The notes under the pieces: model-generated | Told to the model about the DNA's origin: nothing | Seen by the model: only the letters and a program-made list of their open reading frames with translations | The model's database searches: none | Part shown: positions 9,040 through 17,395 of the stretch, in pieces | Layout: each line of letters starts with the position of its first letter | Numbering within the stretch: position 1 is the first letter of the stretch | Assembly: GCA_013332095.1 (NCBI GenBank) | Contig: JABENI010000013.1 | Span: forward strand, 18,478 to 82,477 | Direction of reading: 5' to 3' | Origin: Candidatus Bathyoplasma sp. NZ | GTDB taxonomy: Bacteria; Bacillota_I; Bacilli_A; MAG-NZ | DNA length: 64,000 nt | Program-made: the position numbers and the translations under genes

Positions 9040-10104
9040 TTATTTATTTTCTAAAGAGTCTTCATCCTTCATCTTTATTTCAAGCTTACCTTTACAACCA
9101 ACAATAACCTCACTAACGAATTGGTCATATATTTCTCTAGTCAGTTTATCGAAAGATAAGTTTTTGTTACTTGATATTATATCATTACTTTTAATTTGCT
9201 TATTAACTCTTTCTTTAAAATGTTCTAACTGTATTTGGATTATTTGTAATTTACTACATGATTCCAATTGTTTAAGATTTTTCTCTATTTTCTCTAATTT
9301 TGATATTTCTTTTTCAATTGCTTCCTTATCAATAAATTCAATCCCTTTTTGCTCTGTTTTTTCCTTTTCAATAACTAATTTGACATGAGTCTTAATTATT
9401 TGAAGTACTGCTTCTTCTACGTTATTAACTGTAATTTCATATTTAAAACAACCAATATTAAAATCTCCATAGTTACATACAAAAAATTCAGTATCATTAG
9501 ATAACGTCGTGCGTGTTAAAACATTGCCACACTTCTTACATTTAATATTATGAAGGGTATGTTGTTTCTTCTCCTGCACTTTGTAATACACTTCTTCTGA
9601 TGCATGAAATTCAAATGAATGAATATCAGTTAATAAAAGAACTTTATTATCAATAGTAAATACAAAATCATATTGGTTATATAATCGGTCATGTGTATAT
9701 ATTTCATCTTTTACTGAAATAGCAGGAAACCACTTATGAAAATTTCCGTCACACATACTCTCTAAATTTGCATCTCCAATTGGTATTTTAAATAATTCAA
9801 TGAATTTATTTCTTGTAGTTTCATTTAATTTAAGTACATATACATTTTCTTCACTGTCCACAGATTTAATTTCCTCTATTCGATTTATCTCAGTTAATTC
9901 AATTTCAACTTTTTTAAAATTAGTTAAAGAAGTAGATTTAATCCACTTTATCAGTTCTGTTTCACCCAAAAGATACTTTTGACATCTAAAGGTATAAACA
10001 TATTCTGCTTCAGATAATATTTTTTTAATAATTTTTACCAATTCTCCATTGCTATGACTTAATCTTAAATACCTATAAATTTTAAGTTTATCTAAATCCT
10101 CCAT
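9040..10104 (-). CDS. Paralogue 3: unrecognised domain fused to a serine-recombinase-like C-terminus
   Basis: 354 residues with the same plan as paralogue 2: N-terminal domain (DKLKIYRYLRL, WIKSTSLTNFKKVEIEL, LNETTRNKFIELFK), zinc ribbon (CKKCGNVLTR ... FFVCNYG ... GCFKYEI), coiled coil and terminal LTREIYDQFVSEVIVGCKGK. The N-terminal domain has an insertion (FHKWFPAISV region). The coiled coil is shorter: the LYEQF part present in paralogue 4 is deleted in frame. In-frame changes among the copies suggest that reading frames were preserved. The leader differs from copies A and B, and a possible recombinase start remnant lies upstream at 10144-10257. The start follows AGGAG, as in the other paralogues. 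Confidence 0.65.
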   Translation of the reverse strand: MEDLDKLKIYRYLRLSHSNGELVKIIKKILSEAEYVYTFRCQKYLLGETELIKWIKSTSLTNFKKVEIELTEINRIEEIKSVDSEENVYVLKLNETTRNKFIELFKIPIGDANLESMCDGNFHKWFPAISVKDEIYTHDRLYNQYDFVFTIDNKVLLLTDIHSFEFHASEEVYYKVQEKKQHTLHNIKCKKCGNVLTRTTLSNDTEFFVCNYGDFNIGCFKYEITVNNVEEAVLQIIKTHVKLVIEKEKTEQKGIEFIDKEAIEKEISKLEKIEKNLKQLESCSKLQIIQIQLEHFKERVNKQIKSNDIISSNKNLSFDKLTREIYDQFVSEVIVGCKGKLEIKMKDEDSLENK

Positions 10105-10143
10105 ACAAATCATGTTCTCCTTTTCTGGTTAGTTAAATATCTT

Positions 10144-10257
10144 CTAACACCTATAGTAATTCTCTGAAGATATAACTCTTCTTCTAATAGCAACAAAATA
10201 AGCACTTACTCTTGCTAATATAGGTAAAATAACTGTAATAAATTTAGCAGGTGTTGT
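10144..10257 (-). pseudogene. Possible remnant of a serine recombinase N-terminus
   Basis: A 37-codon open frame without a start codon between paralogues 3 and 4. It contains KFITVILPILARVSAY and later ISSENYY. Large serine recombinases of the TnpX class often begin with a similar ITVI-P---RVAAYCRVS pattern and a later S-E-Q--YY. The catalytic serine segment itself is not preserved. A related stretch lies at 11523-11546 upstream of paralogue 4. Tentative. Confidence 0.25.
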
Positions 10258-10328
10258 TTATAATGATGTTATTAATTATAATGTTAATATTCTCTTGTCA
10301 AGATATTTCTTATAATACATAAAAATGT

Positions 10329-11435
10329 TTATTTCTTTTCAAAAGAGTCTTCATACTTCATCTTTATTTCAAGCCTACCTTCAGGACCAACAATAACCTT
10401 ACTAACAAATTGGTCATACATTTCTCTAGTCAGTTTATCGAAAGATAAATTTTTGTTACTTGATATTATATCATTACTTTGAATTTGCTCATTGACTCTT
10501 TCTTTTAAATGTTCTAACTGTATTTGTATTACTTGTATTTTATCAGATAACTCTTCCATTTTAAAATAATTTTCTTTTGATATTTTCCTATTTTTAAATT
10601 GTTCATATAAAGGTACTTTTTGTAGTTTTATTGGTTTAAGATTTTTCTCTAATTTTGATATTTCTTTTTCAATTGCTTTGTTATCAATACAGTCAGTTTC
10701 TTTTTGCTCTATTTTTTCCTTTTCAATAACTAATTTGACATGAGTCTTAATTATTTGAAATATTGATTCTTCTACATTATTAACTGCAATTTCAACATTA
10801 AAACAATAAATATTTAGATTTTGATAGTTACATCTAAAATATTCTTTACCATCAGATGTAATGCGTGTTAGAGTATTGCCACACATTTCACATTTAACAC
10901 TATGAAGTGTGTGGTGTTCTTCCTGCACTTTGCAATACAGTTCTTCTGATGCAAGAAACTGAAATGGATGAATATCAGTTAATAAAAGAACTTCATTATC
11001 AATAGTAAATACAAAATCATAGTGGTCGTACACTGAGTCATCTATATATATATCATCTAGGAATAGTTCTCTTGGAAAAGCAAGATCAGCGCTTGCACCT
11101 ATAATAGATATTCTAAATAATTCAATAAATTTATTTCTTGTAATTTCATTTAATTCAAGTTCATATACATAATCTTCACTAACTACAGATTTAATTTCCT
11201 TTATTTGATTTTCTTTTTCCTCAGTAAACTCGATTTCAACTTTTTTAAAATTAGTTAAAGAAGTAGATTTAATCCACTTCATTAATTCTATTTCATCAAA
11301 ACCCTGATTATAAGTTTTATAGGCATAAACATATTCTGCTTCAAATAATGTTTTTTTAATAACTTTTGGCAATTCTTGATCCCAACTATTTAAACATCTA
11401 TATTTGCCAACTTTAAGTTTTTTTAGATTCTCCAT
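10329..11435 (-). CDS. Paralogue 4: unrecognised domain fused to a serine-recombinase-like C-terminus
   Basis: 368 residues and the most complete copy. N-terminal domain to about residue 165, then zinc ribbon (CEMCGNTLTR ... EYFRCNYQ ... YCFN). The helix VEESIFQIIKTHVKLVIEKE leads into a coiled coil with LYEQFKNRKISKENYFKMEE, very close in form to the recombinase coiled coil that carries a glycine-linked helical hairpin. The end is LTREMYDQFVSKVIVGPEGR then LEIKMKYEDSF. Only one ATG is possible here, because the alternative ATG of paralogue 2 is ATA, which fixes the start for the family about 10 bases after AGGAG. Role unknown: DNA-binding adaptor, recombination inhibitor or defence protein are options. 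Confidence 0.68.
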   Translation of the reverse strand: MENLKKLKVGKYRCLNSWDQELPKVIKKTLFEAEYVYAYKTYNQGFDEIELMKWIKSTSLTNFKKVEIEFTEEKENQIKEIKSVVSEDYVYELELNEITRNKFIELFRISIIGASADLAFPRELFLDDIYIDDSVYDHYDFVFTIDNEVLLLTDIHPFQFLASEELYCKVQEEHHTLHSVKCEMCGNTLTRITSDGKEYFRCNYQNLNIYCFNVEIAVNNVEESIFQIIKTHVKLVIEKEKIEQKETDCIDNKAIEKEISKLEKNLKPIKLQKVPLYEQFKNRKISKENYFKMEELSDKIQVIQIQLEHLKERVNEQIQSNDIISSNKNLSFDKLTREMYDQFVSKVIVGPEGRLEIKMKYEDSFEKK

Positions 11436-11638
11436 ACCAATTATTCTCCTTTTATGGGCATTGTGTGATAATGGTCAAAAAACCATCTTTTCTTATCCGA
11501 CTTATGGTGATTCGCTAAAACATGTAACTCCTCTTCCAACAGCAACAGTTGAATATGCCAATAAACTAGTGTCAGTATAAATACTTGAACTAAAACTTAG
11601 TCTACTTACAGCATGTGATTTAGAAATTGGATTAGTAA

Positions 11639-12000
11639 TTATAATACATTATTTAATTTTAAATACGCTTTATAATAATATTTACTTTCCTTAAATTTGT
11701 CTAAAATCACATCCACTGCATAACAAATAATTCCAGTTATTGTAATTGCTAAAAGCGCAATAATTAAAATATAAATTAAAGTTAATCTCCGATAATTGTG
11801 CTACCTAGTACAATTGCTGATTGTCTTTCATACTATCTCTTTTAGATTCTTTCATATCGTTAATTTTTTTAAAATTTTTTCCATTTTTTTGACTTTAATA
11901 TCAATGTTTTCTTCATTTAATTCATCAATTTTTATACTAAATTTTTCATCTTTTTTTAGTTCGGATACACTTCATATGTATAATCATACTTTGATAATAA
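11639..12000 (-). pseudogene. Decayed small membrane-protein gene
   Basis: A 50-codon frame (11639 to about 11795) encodes one strong hydrophobic segment (LIYILIIALLAITITGIICY) followed by a charged tail. Upstream on the minus strand another frame holds a charged, coiled-coil-like stretch (DEKFSIKIDELNEENIDIKV). The pieces are in different frames with stops between them, so no intact gene can be drawn. Family not recognised. Confidence 0.3.
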
Positions 12001-12016
12001 CATTATTATTAAAGTG

Positions 12017-12265
12017 AATCAATATATAAAATCTATTACAGTATCTGTATTTGAATTTTTTATTGCTGTCCACATCTATTAACAAACCATTTAGTAATAT
12101 TGTTAGTTGTATCTTCTCTAATAGGGTACAAAACTGGAATATCTAAGAAAATTTATTGACGACAATAATTGGAGTGCAATTGCCATACAATCTAATTTTT
12201 ATTGTGATGATTCCTCAGTCAATAAATGTTTTAGCATTTGCTCTGGATTTTCAATAAATTGTTTG
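12017..12265. repeat. Direct repeat, left copy
   Basis: Aligns with 18183-18421. The last 80 bases or so, encoding the shared C-terminal residues KQFIENPEQMLKHLLTEESS, look identical; the non-coding part has diverged noticeably. Both ends stop matching sharply. The two copies bracket the fossil element. Confidence 0.85.
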
Positions 12266-12623
12266 CATATTTTATTCTTTTCAGGTAAAACAAGTTCTTC
12301 TTTTTTCGTGAAATCTATATTAGGTTTTGGAAAACATGGCATTTCTTCATCTGCTGCACCAAGTAACTTTTTTATAAAGTCTACCCATGACAAATTGTCA
12401 AATTCCATTAGAAACTGAATTACCGTTCCATCTTTAGTCTCAGAAAACCAGTTCCATTTCTGACCATCAACATGAATAATTAAGCCACCATAACCTGACA
12501 CTTTATCCTCACGTCTACTAATTTTTTGAGGTTCATGCCACGCTCCTGAGCAAGTGAAAGTATATTAACTTCACTTGCCTTACTAATTTGTTCTTCTGTA
12601 AATCGGTGTTTGTTGATAATCAC
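12199..12623 (-). pseudogene. Truncated, frameshifted element primase (Toprim/DUF3991 type) fused to the repeat
   Basis: Reads like the N-terminal domain of primase-like proteins of Bacillota integrative elements: FTEEQISKASEVNILSLAQE, then in another frame RREDKVSGYGGL, then KWNWFSETKDGTVIQFLMEF and the proline-rich linker ending in LPEKNK. A single shift near 12530 separates the halves. Directly after LPEKNK the frame runs into the 22 C-terminal codons of the AAA ATPase encoded at 18355, so the Toprim part is lost at the repeat junction. A 100-residue ORF with ATG 12501 remains open but is unlikely to be functional. Confidence 0.65.
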
Positions 12624-12671
12624 TCCGTCTGTCAATCAAAAAAGACTACCGAAATAGCCCTAATAATAATT

Positions 12672-12869
12672 TTATTCATTTTCCCAAAATATTTCATCTA
12701 ATGTTTTGTTTAACACCTTACAAATAGCAATACATAATTTTAATGTAGGATTATATTTCCTTGATTCTATTAACCCTATTGTCTGTCTAGTTACACCCAC
12801 CTTATCTGCTAATTGTTCCTGTGATAAATCTAATTCTATCCTTGCTATTTTGATCTTTTTATTTTTCAT
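12672..12869 (-). CDS. XRE/Cro-type HTH regulator
   Basis: A 65-residue DNA-binding protein consisting of one helix-turn-helix domain: IARIELDLSQEQLADKVGVT (helices 1-2), recognition helix RQTIGLIESRKYNP, and end TLDEIFW. This short form is common next to DUF-type membrane proteins. Its start overlaps the last 11 bases of the upstream membrane-protein gene, so translation is probably coupled. I prefer ATG 12869 (MKNKK); ATGs at 12875 and 12884 are possible. It lies inside the decayed element but is intact. Likely regulates its own operon (inference). Confidence 0.82.
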   Translation of the reverse strand: MKNKKIKIARIELDLSQEQLADKVGVTRQTIGLIESRKYNPTLKLCIAICKVLNKTLDEIFWENE

Positions 12870-13551
12870 AGTCATCGCTCTCATCTTCGCCTACTTCTTC
12901 ATCAGTTTTCTTTTCACTAAAAAATATTAATAGTTTCATACACAAATAAAATGGTATACCCCACATTAGTGCCATTAACAGTATCGATATTAGTGTAGAT
13001 ACTGATAAACCTTTTTCTACAATCTTATCCCAATTCATAAAAACACTATAAAACAATGCTCCAACAATAGTATTAAAACCAAATTTCTTTTTAGTAATTT
13101 TTCTATTGTTTCCACTGCCAAAAGTCATAACACCACATTTGATTGCTCTATATGTACCAATCAAACTAGGAATTACCCACGCAATAAAACACAAAAAAAT
13201 ATAATTGAAATAATCTGGAAAAACAAACAGATAAATAACTTCCCCAATTATATAAATCCAAAAACAAATCATAAAAGACTTGCTAAGTATAGTAAATTTT
13301 AGTTCATTGATATGCTCATCTTGATAAGTTAAAGGATTAATACCTAATTTAAAACTCATTATTATTAAGTAAGTTATTGATATAACAATAACCAAAAACT
13401 CTAATACAAATAATTCAAGTGGTAATCCCATATATAGTTTCAAACATATAATCACTAAAGTTAAAACAATAATTAGCGGATACAAAGGAGCAAAAATCTC
13501 CTCTGATTTTTTCTGTATTCTTTCATCAATATTTTTCTTACTTCCAAACAT
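12859..13551 (-). CDS. Multipass membrane protein paired with an HTH regulator (DUF6773-like)
   Basis: 230 residues with about six hydrophobic segments, starting with FAPLYPLIIVLTLVIICLKL and ending near FYLCMKLLIFF, then an acidic tail (DEEVGEDESDD). The cytoplasmic N-terminus contains DERIQKKSEEIF, reminiscent of the DUF6773 family that occurs upstream of small HTH genes; that assignment is from memory and uncertain. ATG 13551 is favoured because AGGAGG is 8 bases away; the ATG at 13557 is too close to it. Possible roles are sensing or immunity. It is intact although its surroundings are decayed. Confidence 0.6.
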   Translation of the reverse strand: MFGSKKNIDERIQKKSEEIFAPLYPLIIVLTLVIICLKLYMGLPLELFVLEFLVIVISITYLIIMSFKLGINPLTYQDEHINELKFTILSKSFMICFWIYIIGEVIYLFVFPDYFNYIFLCFIAWVIPSLIGTYRAIKCGVMTFGSGNNRKITKKKFGFNTIVGALFYSVFMNWDKIVEKGLSVSTLISILLMALMWGIPFYLCMKLLIFFSEKKTDEEVGEDESDDYEK

Positions 13552-13634
13552 ATTCATATCCTCCTTGATAACTATATAGTAACTTATTAATTGCTTAATG
13601 TCAACTATATTTTACATTTAGTCAATTATACATT

Positions 13635-14606
13635 TCATATTTCCAAATCTTCTGCATCAAAAAATTCATCTTTAATACTTTTTTCATCAACTATTACATC
13701 ATCACTTTTATTACTCATATCAAGTACTACATTAAGTTCTGATTGTCTTGAAAACATTTTTTCTAGTTCCACTTTATAGGCAAAAAGCTTGGCAAATTCT
13801 TCTTTAGTCTGAGCAGTATTACGCTCTAATTCCTTAATTGTAAGTTCTTTAACTTCTACTTTCTTTTCAAAACCTTCAAGAAGATTTTCAAGACGAACCA
13901 TATTACCATGTGTACTATCACCAAACTCAACAAAATAAGTAAAACTGCCATGAAGTGTCATTCCTCTAAGATTACTGAAAATACTTTTTGTAACGGATAG
14001 CTCAAAGCCTTTAAATGAATCAACCACTTTAGTTTCATCATCCTTCAGATCTTTAAAAAGTGCTAAAATATATGTTCCTGCTTTATCACGCTCATCAAAT
14101 ACTTTTCCTTCAATATGAATTTTAAAATCTTTAGGAGTATCTAAATTTCTTTTTTCAATATCCTTTATTGGACACTCAATTTCTGCTTGTAACTTTTTAA
14201 TCTGATTGGGATATTTATAAATAAAACTATCTTCAAGCTTAAATATATTGCTATCAAAGTTTGACTTTAAAAGTTGTAATCTCGACAACTCATTGTCAAC
14301 TTTCATCTTTTATTTAATTAATGGATTACCTGTTGCTATTGTCTTTACTACTGCATAAGATAAATCGTTTCATCTATATCCTATGTACTTCTTGATACAG
14401 ATTTTGATGTCATCATTTGTGCGATAAAACGTTACTTATTTTCAACAATTTGCACATAAATGAATCGAAAGTCAACTTAATAACGTATTTATATATTGTT
14501 ACTTCTTCGTTCATGTTACCTTGTCTAAGAATACGACCTTCTCTTTGTGAAAAATCGGAAGGGCAGACTTTACGCACAATAACAGGAATGGGAAAGAGCT
14601 TTTGAG
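13635..14606 (-). pseudogene. 3' part of an element-encoded SNF2-type helicase, broken
   Basis: The C-terminal third of the large helicase/methylase-like protein of Bacillota integrative elements. From 14606 downward one reads CPSDFSQREGRILRQGN (helicase motif VI) and NEEVTIYKYV, then after stops RFIAQMMTSKSVSRST, and from 14306 an open 223-codon frame (KVDNELSRLQLLKSNF ... NLRGMTLHG ... SELNVVLD) with the typical coiled-coil end. TAA and TAG stand where Gln and Glu are expected (ENK*RF and RST*DID). The gene continues at 17396-18150, interrupted by about 2.8 kb of inserted DNA. A short product from ATG 14306 is possible but would lack all catalytic motifs. Confidence 0.7.
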
Positions 14607-14651
14607 GACTATTATTTAAAATTTGTAATATTTGATTGGTTTTGGAAAAAT

Positions 14652-14677
14652 AAAAAAACACCCTATTACTAGGGTGT
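14652..14677 (-). terminator. Terminator after the ATPase/nuclease pair
   Basis: Minus-strand stem ACACCCTA ... TAGGGTGT with a 4-base loop and seven T. It closes the two-gene unit just before the helicase fragment resumes. Confidence 0.82.
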
Positions 14678-14741
14678 AAATCCTTAGTTTGGTGTTTAGT
14701 GTTTTTCTTCAATTCATCACAACATGAAACCATTGTAACTG

Positions 14742-15305
14742 CTATATAATGCCCTCATTAACTAGTTCTTTAAAAACAGATTCTTTAATTGTATCAACTT
14801 TACTGAATATATTTCCATTATATTTTTCTAAATCTAGATATATTCTAGTATCTGAAATGAATTCTAATCTTTCTCTTGTACGTATATCAGTACTTGTGTT
14901 TTTTAAACCTTCATTCCTAGCAGAATTATACACAACATAAAATTCTTTATTAATTCCCATTAGTTTTACAAAATCGTTATTAAGAATTTTTTCACCAAAT
15001 GCTACAATACTATCAAAAGCTTTCAATTGTGTAGCTTGTTTCAATTGTTTATCCCCCGTAACCTTCCTATTTTTAAACTCAATAAATATAATTTTATCTT
15101 TTTTAAGTACAAAACAATCGGAAGATTTGAATTTAGTTCCACTTTTATATTCAATATCTTTAACTATTTCATCAAAATCGTAAGCTTTTTGATTTAAATT
15201 TACAAAACCTATTTTTTCATTATCCATCGCAGATAATTTAGAAAATTCTTTTTTATATTCTTTATATTTTTCAGGTATTTCGACTACTTCATCTATTGGA
15301 AACAT
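14742..15305 (-). CDS. Putative PD-(D/E)xK-type nuclease, partner of the AAA ATPase
   Basis: 187 residues. The core SSDCFVLKKDKIIFIEFKNR (about residues 81-100) has the layout of a restriction-endonuclease fold: an Asp after a loop, two beta strands, then E-x-K, followed by a helix with KQLKQATQLKAF. This is a motif call made by eye. It starts 6 bases after the ATPase gene ends, with AAAGGA near the stop, so the two are co-expressed and probably work together. ATPase plus nuclease pairs are a common layout in abortive-infection type phage defence. I do not recognise this exact pair. It could instead be an inactive-fold regulatory partner. Confidence 0.55.
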   Translation of the reverse strand: MFPIDEVVEIPEKYKEYKKEFSKLSAMDNEKIGFVNLNQKAYDFDEIVKDIEYKSGTKFKSSDCFVLKKDKIIFIEFKNRKVTGDKQLKQATQLKAFDSIVAFGEKILNNDFVKLMGINKEFYVVYNSARNEGLKNTSTDIRTRERLEFISDTRIYLDLEKYNGNIFSKVDTIKESVFKELVNEGII

Positions 15306-15311
15306 AAAATA

Positions 15312-16715
15312 TTATCCTTTTCTTATATATTCTTTTGTGAGGTTATCAATATCTTCAAATGCTTTACCAAAGTGAGAAAATATAGAACTTAAATCTCCCT
15401 CTACATTTTTTAAAACTCTCATATTATCAGAAGCATCAGTCGGCTCACTTGTATAAAAATTACTTTTTTTAGATATACCGTGTAATTTAGCAGACTTCAA
15501 CAGCGCTTCTACAAAATTACTACTATGTGTACTTATAACAACATTTATTTCTATTTCTTTTATAAGTTTAACTATAACTTCAGCAAATTTAACTTGCCAA
15601 ACTGGATGCAAATGAACCTCAGGCTCATCAAGAATTAATACATCTCCATTTTTCAACTCATCATTATTAATTAATCTATACAAAATTGCAAATGATTTAA
15701 CTCCTGTTGCAGTATTGAGCATAGCTATTTTATTACCAGCATTGATATATTCCAGTTCTTGATTTTCAGAATTATATTCAATCTTACCATCAATAATATT
15801 CTCAATAAATCTCAATAATTCATTTGTTTTTGTATAATCTTTAAGGATATCCACTTCTTCTTGAACATTTTGTAATTTTCTTATTAAATCATCTTCTTTT
15901 TTATACAGTGAATCTTTTTTGCTTTTAAATATAGTTCTATTTATTTTATCAATAACAAAAGGACTTGATATAAAAGTAACATCCTTATTAGATTCTATTA
16001 AATCCAAACTATAATCAGCAGAATTACTATACTCATAATTCATGCGTCCTTCATTGCTTTCAAATTCAATTTTACAATTACTACAATCAAAGGAATTGGG
16101 ATGCCCACCAAATTCACTTTTTAAATAATTAAAATAAATTGATTTCATTGTTTTTTCAATAGTATAAATTTTATCTGTTTCATAAATAAATTGTATAAAC
16201 TCAATAATAAATTTTTTACAAATATCTTTGTTCTTACCTTCAAACATGTTAACATGTTCGTACACATTATCATAATAATTATTATCATAATACGCATCAA
16301 ACTGTAATAAAATATTATCTTTATAAATTTTTAATACATCTTCTGTTAAATGGTATTCTTCTATATATTTTTCAATATCATCACAAGACTCTAAAAAATC
16401 ATTTATAATATTACTATAATGTTTGTATAAATCAAGACTAGATTCACGTTTTCTTTTTTCAAAATATCCATGTGATATTTCGTAGTTTTCTTTTGTTAAT
16501 ATAGGGCTTCGAAAATTTCTTAATATTCTAAGTTTCTCTTCTCTTACTCTATTTGTAAAATGATTTTCACAATTACTTAACATCTTTATTACAGTGTATA
16601 GACATTTTCCTACTGTAGTTTTGCCAGTCCCATTTACTCCAGTAATTACAGTCAGTCCGCCAATATTGACTTTGGCTTCTTTTATTATACCTATATTCTC
16701 TAAAAAAAGTTTCAT
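15312..16715 (-). CDS. OLD/AbiL-like AAA ATPase of a two-gene module
   Basis: 467 residues from ATG 16715 (GGAGG 5-6 bases upstream). Walker A is GVNGTGKTTVGKCLY (about residues 25-39). The long middle part has a coiled coil (DLIRKLQNVQEEVDILKDY). The signature-like NTATGVKSFAILYRL precedes Walker B VLILDEPEVHLHPVWQ, and VVISTHSSNFVEAL supplies the switch histidine. This is the SMC/ABC-type ATPase layout of OLD, AbiL and PARIS-like proteins, without a fused TOPRIM domain; the effector is presumably the nuclease-like protein downstream. The frame is free of defects although the host helicase gene is broken, suggesting maintained function. Base composition is as AT-rich as the surroundings. Confidence 0.72.
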   Translation of the reverse strand: MKLFLENIGIIKEAKVNIGGLTVITGVNGTGKTTVGKCLYTVIKMLSNCENHFTNRVREEKLRILRNFRSPILTKENYEISHGYFEKRKRESSLDLYKHYSNIINDFLESCDDIEKYIEEYHLTEDVLKIYKDNILLQFDAYYDNNYYDNVYEHVNMFEGKNKDICKKFIIEFIQFIYETDKIYTIEKTMKSIYFNYLKSEFGGHPNSFDCSNCKIEFESNEGRMNYEYSNSADYSLDLIESNKDVTFISSPFVIDKINRTIFKSKKDSLYKKEDDLIRKLQNVQEEVDILKDYTKTNELLRFIENIIDGKIEYNSENQELEYINAGNKIAMLNTATGVKSFAILYRLINNDELKNGDVLILDEPEVHLHPVWQVKFAEVIVKLIKEIEINVVISTHSSNFVEALLKSAKLHGISKKSNFYTSEPTDASDNMRVLKNVEGDLSSIFSHFGKAFEDIDNLTKEYIRKG

Positions 16716-16739
16716 TCTATTCCTCCATACTGAAACTAT

Positions 16740-16767
16740 ATTATAACACATATTAATTAATTGCAAA
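16740..16767 (-). promoter_or_regulatory. Promoter for the ATPase/nuclease pair
   Basis: Minus-strand TATAAT at 16745-16740, preceded by TTTGCA at 16-base spacing. It lies about 25 bases upstream of the chosen start codon, and the longer reading-frame start would fall inside it. Confidence 0.5.
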
Positions 16768-16945
16768 CACTATTTTTATTATATTCAAAACATCATACTT
16801 TTAAACCAACATACTATTTAATATCAAATATTTTAAACTATCATGTTGATTTACTTTATAATAATTATTTTGCATTTTGTCTATATTCCTCCTTGCTAAT
16901 AATGCCCTAAATATTATATTTGTTTAAATAATAATTAAAAATATT

Positions 16946-17330
16946 TTACATCTTATAACCATTATAATGTAATTTATTGTATAATTCAATTTTAATAACT
17001 TCCTCTGCATAATCAAAGACTTGCCTTCTTATTCTGTACGTTTCCATAAAATCACCATTACTAGGTAATGGATTTTTCTTTAAATACTGCTCTTGCATAA
17101 TTCTAACATTTTTATTGCTTGTCTCTGCACATTATTTACGTGTCATATAAACACTCGCTAACCATTAATTCTGTATATAATTCTTCTTTATGCTCCACAA
17201 GATAATCTAATCTCATATTTCCGTATTTATCAAAACTTCTGTCATGTTCCATAATTAAAATGAGATAATAAACATCATTTATTAACAAGTAATCTAAACC
17301 ATTATTTTCATCTGTTATTCTTTTTTTCAT
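16946..17330 (-). pseudogene. TnpV-family transposon protein, interrupted
   Basis: The first 64 codons (KKRITDENNGLDYLLINDVY ... YGNMRLDYLVEHKEELY) match the beginning of TnpV proteins of Tn4451-like mobilisable transposons. The frame then stops, but the remainder is readable after stops near 17130: NKNVRIMQEQYLKKNPLP, METYRIRRQVFDYAEEVI and a terminal YNKLHYNGYKM. TnpV function is unknown. The fossil suggests that a Tn4451-type element carried the ATPase/nuclease pair into the helicase gene (inference). Confidence 0.6.
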
Positions 17331-17395
17331 TGCTCTAACTCCAATATAATATTTATTAAATGTCCATATTGTCCGTTGAGTTCCTCACTCTCAGG

